Assembly (NCBI GenBank): GCA_002914805.1
Contig: JXTB01000040.1
Coordinates: forward strand, 487,549-551,548
Source of the DNA: Parasponia andersonii
Taxonomy: Eukaryota > Streptophyta > Magnoliopsida > Rosales > Cannabaceae
Reading direction: 5' to 3'
DNA length: 64,000 nucleotides
The translations under genes were made by a program, and so were the position numbers. Shown here in pieces: positions 1-10,987 of this stretch (position 1 is the stretch's first letter; each line of letters opens with the position of its first letter). The notes beneath the pieces are model-generated. The model was not told where the DNA came from. It searched no databases and was given only the letters and a program-made list of their open reading frames with translations.

Positions 1-1085
1 ATTCTCTTAGTTATTCGTAATTATGTAAAACAAACTTTGATAAGCAATCATAAAACTGTGACTACCAATAATAAAATTATGAGTATGTAATAATTTAAAA
101 TGTATCTGGAAAAGATATCATAAAAATTATGACCATCAATTACAAAATTATGACACTACTCATGTCTTCAAAAATATGAAAAGGACACCACTAAGAGTAA
201 CTTGGGACAGCTTGACTTTTTTGTGACTATGTTAAATAATAAGTTTTATAAGACTAGACAATGGGCTTAATTATGCAAAAATACATATTTATTCTTTTGA
301 AACTATTACATCATCTTACTCTTTCCCACAGACCTATTTAAGCTGTATCAGCAACCTTTCTTCTCATCTTGAAAAGGTAGAGAAAAAGAGAGAAAATAGA
401 GTTATATAGTGTAGAGAGAGAGAGAAAAAAAACCATTAAATCACTTTAAGTCACAGATTTTGACTACTATTAGTGATTGTATAACCTAAAGTCACGTATT
501 CTGACTACTAATCTATAAGTTATAAATTTTCATGTGAAAATTAGATTTTGTGTGAGTTATGGGTATTGTTAGTCATTGTTAAATAGTTGTTGCTAAGCTA
601 TTGTTAGCCAATATGAAAACTAATTTTGATTTTGTAAAGTAGGCACCAATTTAGTGAATGTGATACACATATTGTAAAAAAAATATTGACATAATTTACT
701 GGTCAATAGTTTCTTGGAAACAATGTGTGACTAATTGTGTATAACAAAATAAATCAAAATGAATTAAGTAGCAGGTTCTCTATCTTTATTACTATCTATC
801 ACAAATATATGACTATTAGTTGCATTAAAATATAAATTCTCTTAGCTTTTCGTAATGATGTAAAACAGTCTTTGACCAGCAATCACAAAATTTTGACTAC
901 TAATAATAAAATTAGGAGTAATGTAACAATTAAAAACATACCCAAAAAATACATCATAAAAATTATGATCATCAATCATAAAATTATGATACTATTCATG
1001 TCTTCGAAAATTCATAATATTCATAACGATACAAAACAAATTATTCTAAGAAAAAAAGACCCATCAATCACAAAATTGTAACTAC
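1..1085. repeat. Direct repeat pair of about 185 bp, 0.83 kb apart
   Basis: Bases 1-185 and 835-1020 are clearly related, sharing a start of the type ATTCTCTTAG..TTCGTAAT.ATG and the same order of following words. Both copies also contain a shorter degenerate unit of about 30 bp built on CAATCAnAAAATTnTGACTAC, which recurs near 1061-1085. The 186-834 spacer has related GTCAC..TTTTGACTACTA words near 451-510 but no gene. The pair could be the ends of a small non-autonomous element or a decayed tandem array. The left copy may be cut by the window edge. Confidence 0.6.
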
Positions 1086-1817
1086 TAGAAACTGGCATAA
1101 AATAGCATAATAGTAATTTTAGAATGACTCTGTTTTTTCTCTCTAAAAATAATTAAAAAAATCATTATTTTAAACTATAAATGTCATTTTAAAAAATTAA
1201 ACTAAAAAAATCAGTTTAGCCCAAATCTGAACTACCCAAATCAAGTTCCCTTTATTTATTTGTCTTTCCTGTTGTGAAGGACAGGACTTGCCAAGAACGT
1301 GCCTGGTTTAAGGGCCCAATGATCATGTAGCTTGGCTAAGGTTACATATGGGCTAACCTAGTAAGCCTTCTAGCTTGCTCTATTTTTTTTCTTTTTTTTT
1401 TGGCTAAACTTCTAGCTCCCTACGGGGATCCTCATACATATGCTATTATGAATCCCTATATTGCAACAACCCAAGCCTTTTCAGAAAAAGGGAAAAGGGA
1501 AAATAGTAAGCAGCTCACTATAGGGTAGGTAATGATACAAACCTCGGGTAATAAAGAAAATAAAATAGGCTTTAATGCACATCCCGAAATTCCTTTAAGT
1601 GGGACAACACATGCCAAACTGAAAATAGTAAATAGATCAACACTATGGTACGTATAAAGTCGTTTACCAAGTTTGACCACAAACAAATGATGTGTGGGAG
1701 GTTACCTGTATCGTCATCGATGAGTTTAGTTAGTTTGGTTTCCAAACTAAAAGGGTCAGTTTTATTTTAGCCTCAACTTTTGAATATTCGATTGTACTAT
1801 TTGAAATTATCTTATCC
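1086..1817. other. Intergenic stretch without recognisable gene
   Basis: The stretch is AT-rich and has a T-tract around 1382-1400. A 76-codon minus-strand open frame (1456-1686) has no recognisable domain or plausible gene context, so I leave it unannotated. Confidence 0.5.
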
Positions 1818-1820
1818 TTA

Positions 1821-2536
1821 GACCAGCTCCAACGCAATCGTGTTAAAAAAGACGTGCTAAACTCAAATTTAACATGATTTTTAAATTTAGCATATATTTT
1901 TTAGATTTTACTTCAATATATACATGCTAAAAACAATGTTATTTATTTGAGTATTTTTTTTATTTACAAAATACATATTTTATATTATGAAATCTTCTTG
2001 TTTTGTTATCTAAGTTGTTAATTATAAAAACTCCATTGTGCTCATGTTTGAATAATGTTCTTTATTTTATAAAATATGTGAGTAGCCAAGTAGTGGATAT
2101 GACATCTAATTTATAGAAATTTAGTAAAGATAAAATTGTAAATAAAATTTAGATAAAAGAAAAAAATAAATTTTTTTTTTAAAGTATCAACTTTAGCCAT
2201 ATTGTAAAATGTATACATATTTCAGATTTTAAAATAATGGTGATATTGTAAATTTTAACCATGTTCTAATGGAAATAAGTAAATTCAAATATATGCTAGT
2301 GGCAACATTGTAAATTTAAACATATTATACAATAATAATATTATAAATTTATACACATACCAAAATTTGACAAAATTTGACATATGTTATTCTTGGTGTT
2401 ATATTTAACACTATTTAGTATATGTTAAACATTATATTAAATATGACACGTCATTAGATATATTTTTTGGACAACACTAAAAAATATGTTAAATATGACA
2501 TGGGCATGAGATATAACACTCCTGTTAGAGATGCTC
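1821..2536. mobile_element. MITE with TTA target duplication (PIF/Harbinger-like)
   Basis: The left end reads GACCAGCTCCAAC. The reverse complement of the right end reads GAGCATCTCTAAC, giving an imperfect inverted terminal repeat. TTA flanks both ends (1818-1820 and 2537-2539), as expected for PIF/Harbinger MITEs. The 716-bp interior is very AT-rich and contains repeated words around TGTTAAATATGACAT but no open frame, so the element is non-autonomous. The superfamily rests on the TSD alone. Confidence 0.6.
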
Positions 2537-2539
2537 TTA

Positions 2540-3958
2540 TAGTGTAGACCAACTTTGTTATATGGGACACGAAATATAATCTGAGCTGCGGAATAGGATA
2601 CATGTAACTCAAGTAGTGAATTGTCAATATTGAAACAAAAATTTCAAATATTGAAATAATTTCTTTGATAATTTATATATTTTTTTTTTGTCACTTAAAA
2701 GTTCAGCGAAGGTTTTTTTTTTTTTTTTAAAGCTTAGATCTTTATGTTTGGATTTTTCTAGTCGTTTATTTTTTAGTATTGTCGTTTTTCCTCATTTATT
2801 GGTTACAACATTTCTATTTTTATTAATTGACATTTCATGATTTTATTCTCGTTTACATAGTGTCTCTGCAAATTCTTTTCCTAAGTTTTATCATCGTTTC
2901 AATTTTTCTAAAATTTTCAAACTTAATTTTGTCGACAATTGATTCGTGCTTCGAGTTCTAGTTGATAACTTAATTTCTTCTATAAATATTTCAAATTTAC
3001 CGTCGTTTAACGGTTTTGGAGTTGTTCAAATATTTCTATGCGTGTAATGTCATTTGGATTCATTGTTTTCGTGTTTTACTTGGTTAAACGAACTGTCAAT
3101 TCCCCCTGTTATTGTTATTTGTGAACCACATTACCAGTTAATTTTGTCCTTGTTACGGTCTTTTTTGGTCATTTTAATTTTTGTATTGTATTCTTTCTTT
3201 CGTTGTTGGGCATTTTCTTCTTTCTTTCTTTTTTTTTTTTTTTTTTTTTGTCCTTTTCAGGTTTGATGTCATTTGACTTTGTCCCTCTCAGAAAAAAGAA
3301 AAAAGAAAAAAGAAAAAAGAAAAAAAAAGCTTTTCAATTGTATTTTTCAATTTTTTTTTTGTCGTTGTCCTCTTCGAACACTGTTTTATTTTAGTTTTAC
3401 TTTAATTGTCGTTTTCATGTATTCTTGTCGCTTATTTCACTTCCCTTTTACCGTCGTTTATGGTTTTCCTGTCACTCAATATTTTTTGTCGTTTCTTTCG
3501 TTTTCCTTTTATCACTATTACTATTGCTATTGCTTTTCAGTTTCTTTGCCGCGGACAAATGTAATAAAGATAATTCCAATTTATTATTAATTTTATTTTT
3601 CTAAACCATACCCATACAAACAGTATTGTAATACCACTGGTGCCACACTAGTATTGACTTTTCCCTTTTTTCATTAGAATCAGATTATCTGGCATATGAG
3701 AATTGCTAAAAAAATTAGAGAGATTCATTATATTTTCTTTTTCTTTTTTTTTTGCTACATAAAAAAAATCGATAAATACATTGACCAAATTACTTTGACA
3801 ACTAGCAGATTTGATAGTCCATGAACTAGAGGCCAAGCATTTTTCCTTGCAATTTACACTACAAAACTCGACTCTCAAGGCAATTTTCAAGGCCTACAAT
3901 TCCAATCTTCAATCTGGGGAGGTTAGATGTGGCCACTAAAATAATGGTAATCTTTTTT
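2540..3958. other. Intergenic, low-complexity DNA
   Basis: This is AT-rich DNA with a long T-tract (about 3226-3249) followed by a purine A/G tract (about 3290-3331), which together could form a hairpin. Overlapping open frames at 3054-3590 are products of this low complexity and look like no protein family. I see no gene. Confidence 0.5.
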
Positions 3959-3984
3959 GGAAGCAAGCCACGTGGCTTACTTCC
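3959..3984. promoter_or_regulatory. 26-bp near-perfect palindrome centred on a G-box
   Basis: Two 13-base arms match at 12 of 13 positions and meet at CACGTG (3969-3974), the core G-box bound by plant bZIP and bHLH factors. It lies about 235 bp upstream of the NLR-like gene start at 4219, so it may be a remnant of that gene's promoter. The palindrome is seen directly; its role is inference. Confidence 0.45.
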
Positions 3985-4218
3985 TTGGTGCCCAAGCTCC
4001 TAGTCTAAATGTCCAAACTGTTTGACTTAATGTCCAAGGATCTTTGGCCTGCAAATACCAACTTCTTCCCATTAGAGCAACTAGAATTCAGTATTGGGTT
4101 TCATTTTATTTGTGTCCATTTTATTCTTTTTTCTACATTGCTAAACAGACTAGACTTTTCCATATCTGGGATTTATTCCAATACTGAAAATTCAATCTCT
4201 GATAGATAGCAGAAACAT

Positions 4219-6103
4219 ATGGCAGAGCTGTTAATAAGGTCATATACTCTATTAGTTCAAGAAAAGGAAGCATTTTCTGGACATGAAGATCAAATAAAGA
4301 AGGTTGTGAATAAACTCAAGTTGATTGGAGAGTCCTCTGATGACAAAGGCTTTTGGATAAATGAAGTTAGAGATGTCATAAACGACATGGAAGCTCACAT
4401 AGACAAGTATCTCAGCCAAAAGGGGAAGCATGAGGCTGAAGATCAAAAGACACTGATTGATGGCTTCAGAAATGATATGCAGAAGATCGAAATTCGCCTT
4501 TCGGAAACCATTCAAAGAAAGACTCAACTGGATTGTTCAACCAATTCCGAAGATGATATAGAGGACAATAAGAGCTCTCATGGAATGAAAGAAGGTCAAA
4601 CATCAGCTTCTTCTTCATCAACTCTTTCATTGTTCGAATCGGAGTTTATAAATCTGACTGACTGCGTTAGAGATTGTTTGATGTATTGTTGCATCTTCCC
4701 TGACAATTACTTGATTCGTAAAGGGAAATTTACGAGGCTGCTAGTAGCTGAGGGTCTGATTGAAGAGAAAGAAGGGAAATTAGCAGAAGAACATATAGGT
4801 GAACTTGTCAACAAGGGCATGCTAGAACTTGATCATGGACACTCAGATAATGGCACTAAACTCCTAGTTCTTTCTATTTACTGTGAATTCTGTCTTCGCC
4901 AGATAAAGGAAGGAAAGTTGAAACTTTCAACTAGTGTTCCTCAGAAAGCCAGGAGTGTTGTGTCTAATTTGGACAAGCTGATCAAAATTGACAATCTCCA
5001 ACTTTGGTCTTTGTTTCTGATTGGGAATCAAGGATTTTTCGAAGAGAGAAGCGATTGGTTAAAGTTCGAATCTGCAAAGTTCTTAAGAGTTCTAGATCTA
5101 TAAGGTACCAAAATCAAAAGCTTACCGTATGAAGTGGGAGACTTGATACACCTTAAATATCTATGCTTGAAAGACACTGAGATAACTGAGCTTCCAGAGT
5201 GCCTCATCAATTTGAAAGACCTTCAAACTTTGGATATCAGATGGTGTGGATACATAGCAGCAATGCCGAAATTTGTAGTGAGTCTTTCAAACCTGAGGCA
5301 CCTCAAAATGTTCAAGAACCATGGTGTTTGTGGGGTGAAGATACCAGAAGGCGTAGGAAGCCTCAGAAACTTCTTGACCCTTACTGGTATAGATCCTAGC
5401 GGTGGCACTGCAGGAGAAATACGTAATTTGACACAGCTCAGAAGGCTTGGAGTTTTGGATGTGACTGAAGGATATCAATGAGCTATCTTCCTCTATTATG
5501 AAGATGCAGGGACTCTTAAGCTTGTCTCTACAATCAAAACTTTCCATGTACCAAGAAAAACTTTTTCTCGTGGAATCGTTTTTGCCTCCACTATCTCTGC
5601 AAAAGCTTTGCCTCGAAGGTGGTCTGGAGAAGATACCTATTTGGCTTGGCTCATTGGAAAGTCTAACAAACTTGAGATTAGGTTACTCTCATCTTTCGGA
5701 GAATCCGGCATTGGTACTTCAGCTCCTACCAAACTTGAAAGTCTTAACTCTTTGGCATGCTTATGATGGATCAAAAATGGGGAAAGAGTTTTACAAGGCT
5801 GGCGGGTTTCCAAAGCTTGAATTTCTCACCATTGCTTCTGAAGTACTAGAGGAGTGGACAGACCTTGAAGAAGGAGCATTGCCTAGCTTGAAGCATCTCT
5901 TCTTGCATAGCTGTAGGAGGCTGAGGATGCTTCCAGAAGGTTTGCAGTTTTTCACCACGTTGGAGCACATGTTCCTGGTTCCTTTGCTTGATGATCATGC
6001 AGAAAGGTTGAAACCAGATGGGGAACCAGAAAATTATAAGATCAAACACATTCCAAGAATAACATTCATCACTACATCTATGATCCAAGAACCTTTCAAA
6101 TAG
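4219..6103 (+). pseudogene. NLR-type disease resistance gene relic lacking NB-ARC (RPP13-like 4 type)
   Basis: Conceptual product of the CC-NLR immune receptor family, probably a cytoplasmic immune component when intact. Residues 1-105 are helical and charged like an Rx-type coiled coil, followed by a Ser-rich linker (about 128-139). Residues 146-205 match an NLR winged-helix domain (CLMYCCIFPDNYLIRKGKF, LLVAEGLIEE). From about residue 286 come leucine-rich repeats (FLRVLDL, LPYEVGDLIHLKYL, ELPECLINLKDLQTLDI). The P-loop, kinase-2 and MHD motifs are absent, so it cannot bind nucleotide as a normal NLR does. The frame is interrupted by TAA at 5101-5103, where relatives usually have Glu (a one-base change from GAA would suffice), and it shifts near 5476-5480, consistent with loss of two bases. 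LRR coding continues to 6103. There are no introns. It could be a true pseudogene or a truncated 294-residue expressed protein. Confidence 0.75.
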
Positions 6104-7111
6104 GGAAAGATTGAATGAATATCTTTGTTGAAAAAAGTTTACAAGGGCTAATCTCAGTTTACCTCACTTCAATTTTCTCATTTTTCAAGTTCACATAGCC
6201 TATTTCCATCATGTAACTTTTTCCTTATTGTTGTTTTCGAGTGGTTCAAGATAAAAACTATGTTTAAGTTGTTCTATAAGTCCATGTTGATGTGTGTGTG
6301 TGTGTCTCTTGTTTTCCTTGTGGTACTAGTTGCGATATCCGAGTAAACTCATTGAAGTAAATTAAAAGAGATGAATGAGAACTTAACCAGTTTCTATATC
6401 CTTCATGTTTGATTGATTATAAATACTACTTACCTCACTAGATTTTACTAGAAATTGATAGTGAGGTAGTAATCTATGGTCTTCAGGATATTTATCAGTC
6501 ATGTTCCAGTCTCTAGTATGTATCTTTACAACTTAATGGCCTATGGAGACAAATATATGGATAACAAGCCCTGAAATATCAAATATCAAGGAATTCTACG
6601 ATATTTTTCTAATTAAGCTAAAACAATTGTAATATAATAAGAAGACAACATAGTTTTTTTTATATAATTATAGCATAGCTGAATTTAGTACTTGAAATAA
6701 CAAATTAGGATTTCAAGCAAGAGAATTATTCGGAAAATACAAAAAAATAAAAAATAAAAGAAAGTACAACAACCACAACAAAGCAAAACAAAATAGCATT
6801 TACAATTTTCTTTCGTGCTTGGTCCTTGCTCTTTTCTTTTTATTCTTTCATATCTTTTTCCCCAATGGGAGAACAATGTAATCCCTTTACAAGTTTACCT
6901 CACCATAATAACAAGCTGGAAAAGAGATTGTGCCATTGGCTAAAGATCAAGTGAGTAGCGAAGTATTAAGATTGAGCAGGCAACAAAGTTTAACTAATCA
7001 GAGATTTGAGAATAACACAAACTTCCATTTGAGGAAGCCATTGAAAGAAATACTACTAAAAACACTTTTTTTTTCCATGTAGATAAATAGTAACAAAATA
7101 TAAAGATAAAA
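6104..7111. other. Intergenic stretch without recognisable gene
   Basis: It begins with the presumed 3' flank of the NLR relic, including a short TG-dinucleotide run near 6290-6305. The rest is AT-rich sequence up to the stop codon of the minus-strand gene at 7112. No conserved coding or repeat structure was seen. Confidence 0.5.
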
Positions 7112-7576
7112 TTAATTAGTGGAAGAAGCTGAGGCTGGAGCTGGGGGCACATTCATGGCTCTTTGTCGGGCACCAGCAGGCGGTGGAGGAGGAGATGGTC
7201 TTATTGATCGTCGGATTGCAAAAAATTCTTTATGCTTATTGCTTCTCCTTATGACCACACTACTACTCCAGCACCCAAAACAACCTCCTCGTCTCCAAAC
7301 CAAACTTCTGGAGCCATATGATCTGCTACTTGTGGCTGCAGCTTCATATAATGAACTCTTCTCACCACCTTCCTTGCCATAAAATCAAAGATTGAATTAA
7401 TACTTAACAATTTAACATATATAGAGTACATATAACTATGCAATATATATAGATTTACACATATGTAAACAAATGTTACCAGTGATATATAGTGGAAAAC
7501 TAGCTGGAAAAAGGCCCATGAGAAGCAACAACACGGCGGCAACTACCACCAGCTTCGCCCGAAAATGAAAATTCAT
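7112..7576 (-). CDS. Putative secreted proline-rich peptide precursor, copy A
   Basis: I do not recognise this family. Two exons are inferred on the minus strand: 7576-7480 and 7368-7112, with GT at 7479-7478 and AG at 7370-7369, intron phase 1. They give 117 residues. Residues 1-26 form a signal peptide (MNFHFRAKLVVVAAVLLLLM), implying entry to the secretory pathway. A basic, Ser/Arg-rich middle follows, then a tail with PSPPPPPAGARQRAM, NVPPAPAS and a C-terminal Asn. The start at 7576 is preferred over an in-frame ATG at 7672 because copies A and C then align (FRAKL / FPAKL) and the signal peptide is N-terminal. Copies B and C lie upstream on the same strand with the same intron phase. The layout resembles precursors of small signalling peptides, but no known motif (CLE, CEP, RGF, PSK) is present. 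A loose likeness to IDA-type PxPP tails is speculative. Confidence 0.6.
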
Positions 7577-8739
7577 CCGAGGAAAATGGTGGCAAGAATA
7601 TAGAGAAGGCTGTTTAAAGATAAAATCTTTTGTTCTAAGAAAAAACTTAGTGTGAAATCTATAGGGGCTCAAGTCTGATCAAACTCTGTTTTCATTTATC
7701 ACAATAATGAAATACATTGTATTGGTTTTGACAATATAATCCAATGATCATGAATTCTATCCCATGTTATTATCCGAAAAATAAAATAAGAAAAAAAATT
7801 ATAAAAAAAAAAAGAGGGGGGCACTTTTATTAGTTGTGAAGCTTACATTTTGTAGCCCAATACTTGACTTTATTAACATTAACAGGGCAACTACCATTAA
7901 ATGAGCAAGAATGTAACGTTGTGCATGTGTATAATTAATTTGATAGACTTGAGTTTATTACACCAAGTTGAGAGTAAAAAATTTCCAGATGGATGTGTTT
8001 GGAAATGTTAAAAGTACTCCAAAGCTTTGAGCAATTCAATTAGTTATTATATAACAAATCAAAACCAATGAATTAATATACTATAGCAGATATTATTTTC
8101 TGCTTCAATATGAAAATTTTGGAATATTTTATCACTGAGTCGCTAGTTTGAAATGCTTATAGAAAAGTTTCTAAATTAAGTAGATGATGTAAATAACTTT
8201 CTCTGTCTTATGGTTTATCTTTTTGAGTTTGGACAATCTCAAGAGATGGTGAGTTTTAAGCAACGAATAATGAAAAGAGCTATTGAAAATGAACAAGGTG
8301 TATTGGTAAGGATTACACCCCCAAGCCAAAACTAAAAAATATTAATTGCTTAACATGAAAAGAAAAAAAATGAAAGGGAGCTATTTCATCGAGGATCCCA
8401 CTTGATAATTGTGTGGATATAAATAAAGAGAGCACATATAAATGCATGTACTGAATTATACCAACCACTGGTTTTACTTATAGGCAATTTACTTACTTTT
8501 CTAAAAGAAAAAACTTATATTTAAGAGCTCAAATTAAATATAGCCACTCCCACTCAGTCACTGAGTTCAATTCTCTCTTGCACTAGTTACTATTATATTT
8601 ACATATATACAATCTCAACAAAGAAAAGAAAACTGAAACACAAACTTTCATTTGAGAAAATCGTGTATAAAAAAAAAAAAAAAAAAAAAAAGGAACCAAG
8701 AAAACTGTTACCTTCTCTATTTTTAAAAATAAAACAAAA
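7577..8739. other. Spacer between peptide-like copies A and B
   Basis: It should contain the promoter of copy A at its left end, where a TTGAC core lies near 7729-7733, and the downstream flank of copy B at its right. A pure A-run occurs near 8669-8690. No coding sequence was recognised. Confidence 0.45.
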
Positions 8740-9161
8740 TAAAAATAGAGCCGGGGGCACATCCATGGTTGTGTGTTCCCATGTTGCAGGTGATAATGGT
8801 CGGCTAGTTCTTCATTGATTAATTATTAAGTGTTGAATATACTTGCCTCTAATAATTACCAGACTATGGCATACCCTAAGGCACCTACTTTTCTTGAAAC
8901 CATAGTTTGTGGGAGCCATATAATCTGCCACAGTCCTCAGGTTCACCGCCTTCCTTTTCATATAAAAGATTGATCTCATATATTTGTATCAATTAATTAG
9001 ACATTATCATAAAAACTTCAGTCTTTGAAGACAATATGAACATAAATATATTATAATTATATTTCACCTGTAAGAAGTACTGCTAAAGTCGTAGGAAAAG
9101 AAGCAAAAGTAAGGCACCAGTTGCCAAAATTAAGAAAGATAAAATGTGAACAGTTTGGCAT
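8740..9161 (-). pseudogene. Decayed copy B of the secreted peptide gene family
   Basis: Exon 1 is inferred at 9161-9068, with donor GT at 9067-9066 and phase 1 as in A and C. Exon 2 is inferred to start at 8949 after AG at 8951-8950, the same place as in copy A (both have GGAAG before the junction). The opening residues of exon 2 (GGEPEDCGRLYGSHKLW) resemble copy A (GGEK..., SRSYGSRSLVW). The frame then meets TAG after about 52 residues, before the proline-rich tail. The tail remains as decayed DNA near 8745-8800, where another frame reads SRPLSPATWEHTTMDVPPA against copy A's RPSPPPPPAGARQRAMNVPP. The first exon is less hydrophobic than in A and C. A short 52-residue product is possible but unlikely. 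Confidence 0.55.
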
Positions 9162-10045
9162 ATAACGTTATTGATAAGCATACCAGGACCCAGGTTATGG
9201 AAATTTTTTACATAGGAGTATGTCAGATTCTTTGTTTATGATTGTAAGATGAAGTAACCCCCACCCAATCGAAGCGCTTATAGTACTTATATAAATTGAA
9301 TTTCTTCCAAGTAAATACACATTTTTGTAAAAGTTGTAATGGAAAAGTGAAGCAGCCACAGGAGGGTGTGAAAATAAATATCAAAACATTGTACATACTT
9401 TTATTTATTTATTTATTTATTTTTGGTAATGAAAACACTGTACTTAGTTGTATAATGACATAACATGATCTTCTCAGTTTAACTGCCATTATTTAAAAGC
9501 ATTGATCGAGTCCATAATCCTTCCAAATTACATGAGAAAACAGACCCAAAGACTTTGTACGGAAGTGTCTGAAAATGAAGGTGATCAACAGGGGGAACTA
9601 GCTTTACCACTGTTAAACTTTACATGTTTATGCTTGATTTATATCATATCTTTTGTTCCACGGTCTCTCACTCTCCGGCTTAAAGATTTGCTCTTGGTAA
9701 TTGAGGCTCCTTATTATTATTTTGACACAAGGATTTAATTGGTGGTCTTTAAATCAGTTTTGACACGAGGAAAGCAAAGAGATTTTTACCCTTCTCAATT
9801 TTATTAAGTTATAGCGAATAGCTTTTCCTGAGTTCTTATTCGAGTCAGACTACTTTGTAATCTGTATAAGGAACAAAGTCAACTAGTCTGTTTCGACAGA
9901 CGATGTTCTGGAGAATGGAAGAAATATACACATCTGCATATGGTAAATGGTAGCATGTAAAATTAATCTAGGATAAAGCCCAGACAGAATAGTTGAGTAA
10001 CAGACTTTCGATTCGGAACATTTGACATCCATAAAACAGAGAGAG
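9162..10045. other. Spacer between peptide-like copies B and C
   Basis: It contains an ATTT-type simple repeat near 9401-9422. A 78-codon plus-strand frame (9502-9738) has no recognisable features. The last few hundred bases are the presumed 3' flank of copy C. Confidence 0.45.
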
Positions 10046-10795
10046 CTAAGCAACTAAAGGAGGTGGAGCAGCAGAGCGCATCGCTGTCTGCCTGTTTCTA
10101 GTAGGTGGAGGTGGTGGTATCAATAGGAAGCGCAACCGTAGACTCCGGGAGGGCACCACCCTTTCCAGATTGTCACATCCAGGCTTGTTTTCTTTTCTTG
10201 CTAGTATTAACCTTAACTGGTCTACGTGGCTGAAAACATGCGATAAACTCTTCTTGTCACCTTCATCAACAATAACTGAAACTGAATGAGCAAGATCAAA
10301 AGCCTCAAAAGCATTTAAGTACAAAAGCGTGACAGTAGAACCTCATGACCTCTTTGTTACATGTGTAGATGCACTACACAGTCACATAAGACTAATACAC
10401 AGTCACATAAGACTAATATACAGACATTTTAGCATAAAAAGCCTAATCTCAATAAGAACCTGGTCCTAACTTCAATAATGCTGAATCAAGTATCACAAAG
10501 AAAAAGATAACTACTACCTTCAGAAAGGAGTGCAGAAGTTGCCAGATAAAGGCCCAAGAGAAGAAACACTGCAAACAGCTTTGCTGGAAAAGAACCAGTC
10601 ACATAAGACTAATATACAGACATTTTAGCATAAAAAGCCTAATCTCAATAAGAACCTGGTCCTAACTTCAATAATGCTGAATCAAGTATCACAAAGAAAA
10701 AGATAACTACTACCTTCAGAAAGGAGTGCAGAAGTTGCCAGATAAAGGCCCAAGAGAAGAAACACTGCAAACAGCTTTGCTGGAAAAGAACTCAT
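10046..10795 (-). CDS. Putative secreted proline-rich peptide precursor, copy C
   Basis: Paralogue of copy A; family unknown to me. The exons are 10795-10714 and 10275-10046, with GT at 10713-10712 and AG at 10277-10276, phase 1, giving 103 residues. Residues 1-26 form a signal peptide (MSSFPAKLFAVFLLLGLYLA). The middle (VIVDEGDKKSLSHVFSHV) aligns with the start of exon 2 in copy A (GGEKSSLYEA). The tail reads IPPPPPTRNRQTAM then RSAAPPPLVA; the PPPPP and RQxAM blocks are shared with A. An alternative acceptor six bases upstream would add two residues in frame. The intron contains a second copy of most of exon 1, produced by a 196-bp tandem duplication, without a start codon. A TATA-like site and W-boxes lie upstream. 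The gene model is inferred, but matching signal peptides, intron phase and tails in A and C make chance unlikely. Confidence 0.6.
10400..10791. repeat. Exact 196-bp tandem duplication
   Basis: Bases 10400-10595 and 10596-10791 are identical by eye over 196 bp. The unit includes exon 1 of copy C except its ATG (10793-10795), the splice donor and part of the intron. A 21-bp direct repeat (CACAGTCACATAAGACTAAT core) sits just before the left copy and may have seeded the event. Identity implies a very recent duplication or an assembly artefact. Confidence 0.85.
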
Positions 10796-10965
10796 CTTCA
10801 GCGGAAGCAGCAATGAGAACTTTGGCAATCCTTGTAGAAGTGAAAAGGACAAAAACCCAGAAGCAAGAAGCAAACTTAAAGAGCTGGCTTGTTTTATTTT
10901 TTATTTTTCTCCTTTCGTTTATTTTAATCAAGGTTTAGCAGAGGAACTGTCAATCACCTAACAGT

Positions 10966-10976
10966 CTTTATATATA
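10966..10976 (-). promoter_or_regulatory. Probable TATA box of copy C
   Basis: The minus strand reads TATATATAAAG about 170 bp upstream of the ATG at 10795. That spacing suits a TATA box with a 5' leader of roughly 140 bases. Confidence 0.45.
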
Positions 10977-10987
10977 TGAGAAATTAG

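Noticed and set aside
1456-1686. 76-codon minus-strand hydrophobic frame
   Set aside because: No domain, no promoter context and no paralogue were seen; it is consistent with chance.
3054-3590. Overlapping plus-strand frames rich in Phe, Ser and Lys
   Set aside because: They are translations of T-tracts and A/G-tracts, without domains.
7119-7382. 87-codon plus-strand frame over copy A
   Set aside because: It has no signal peptide or paralogue support; the minus-strand model is backed by copies B and C.
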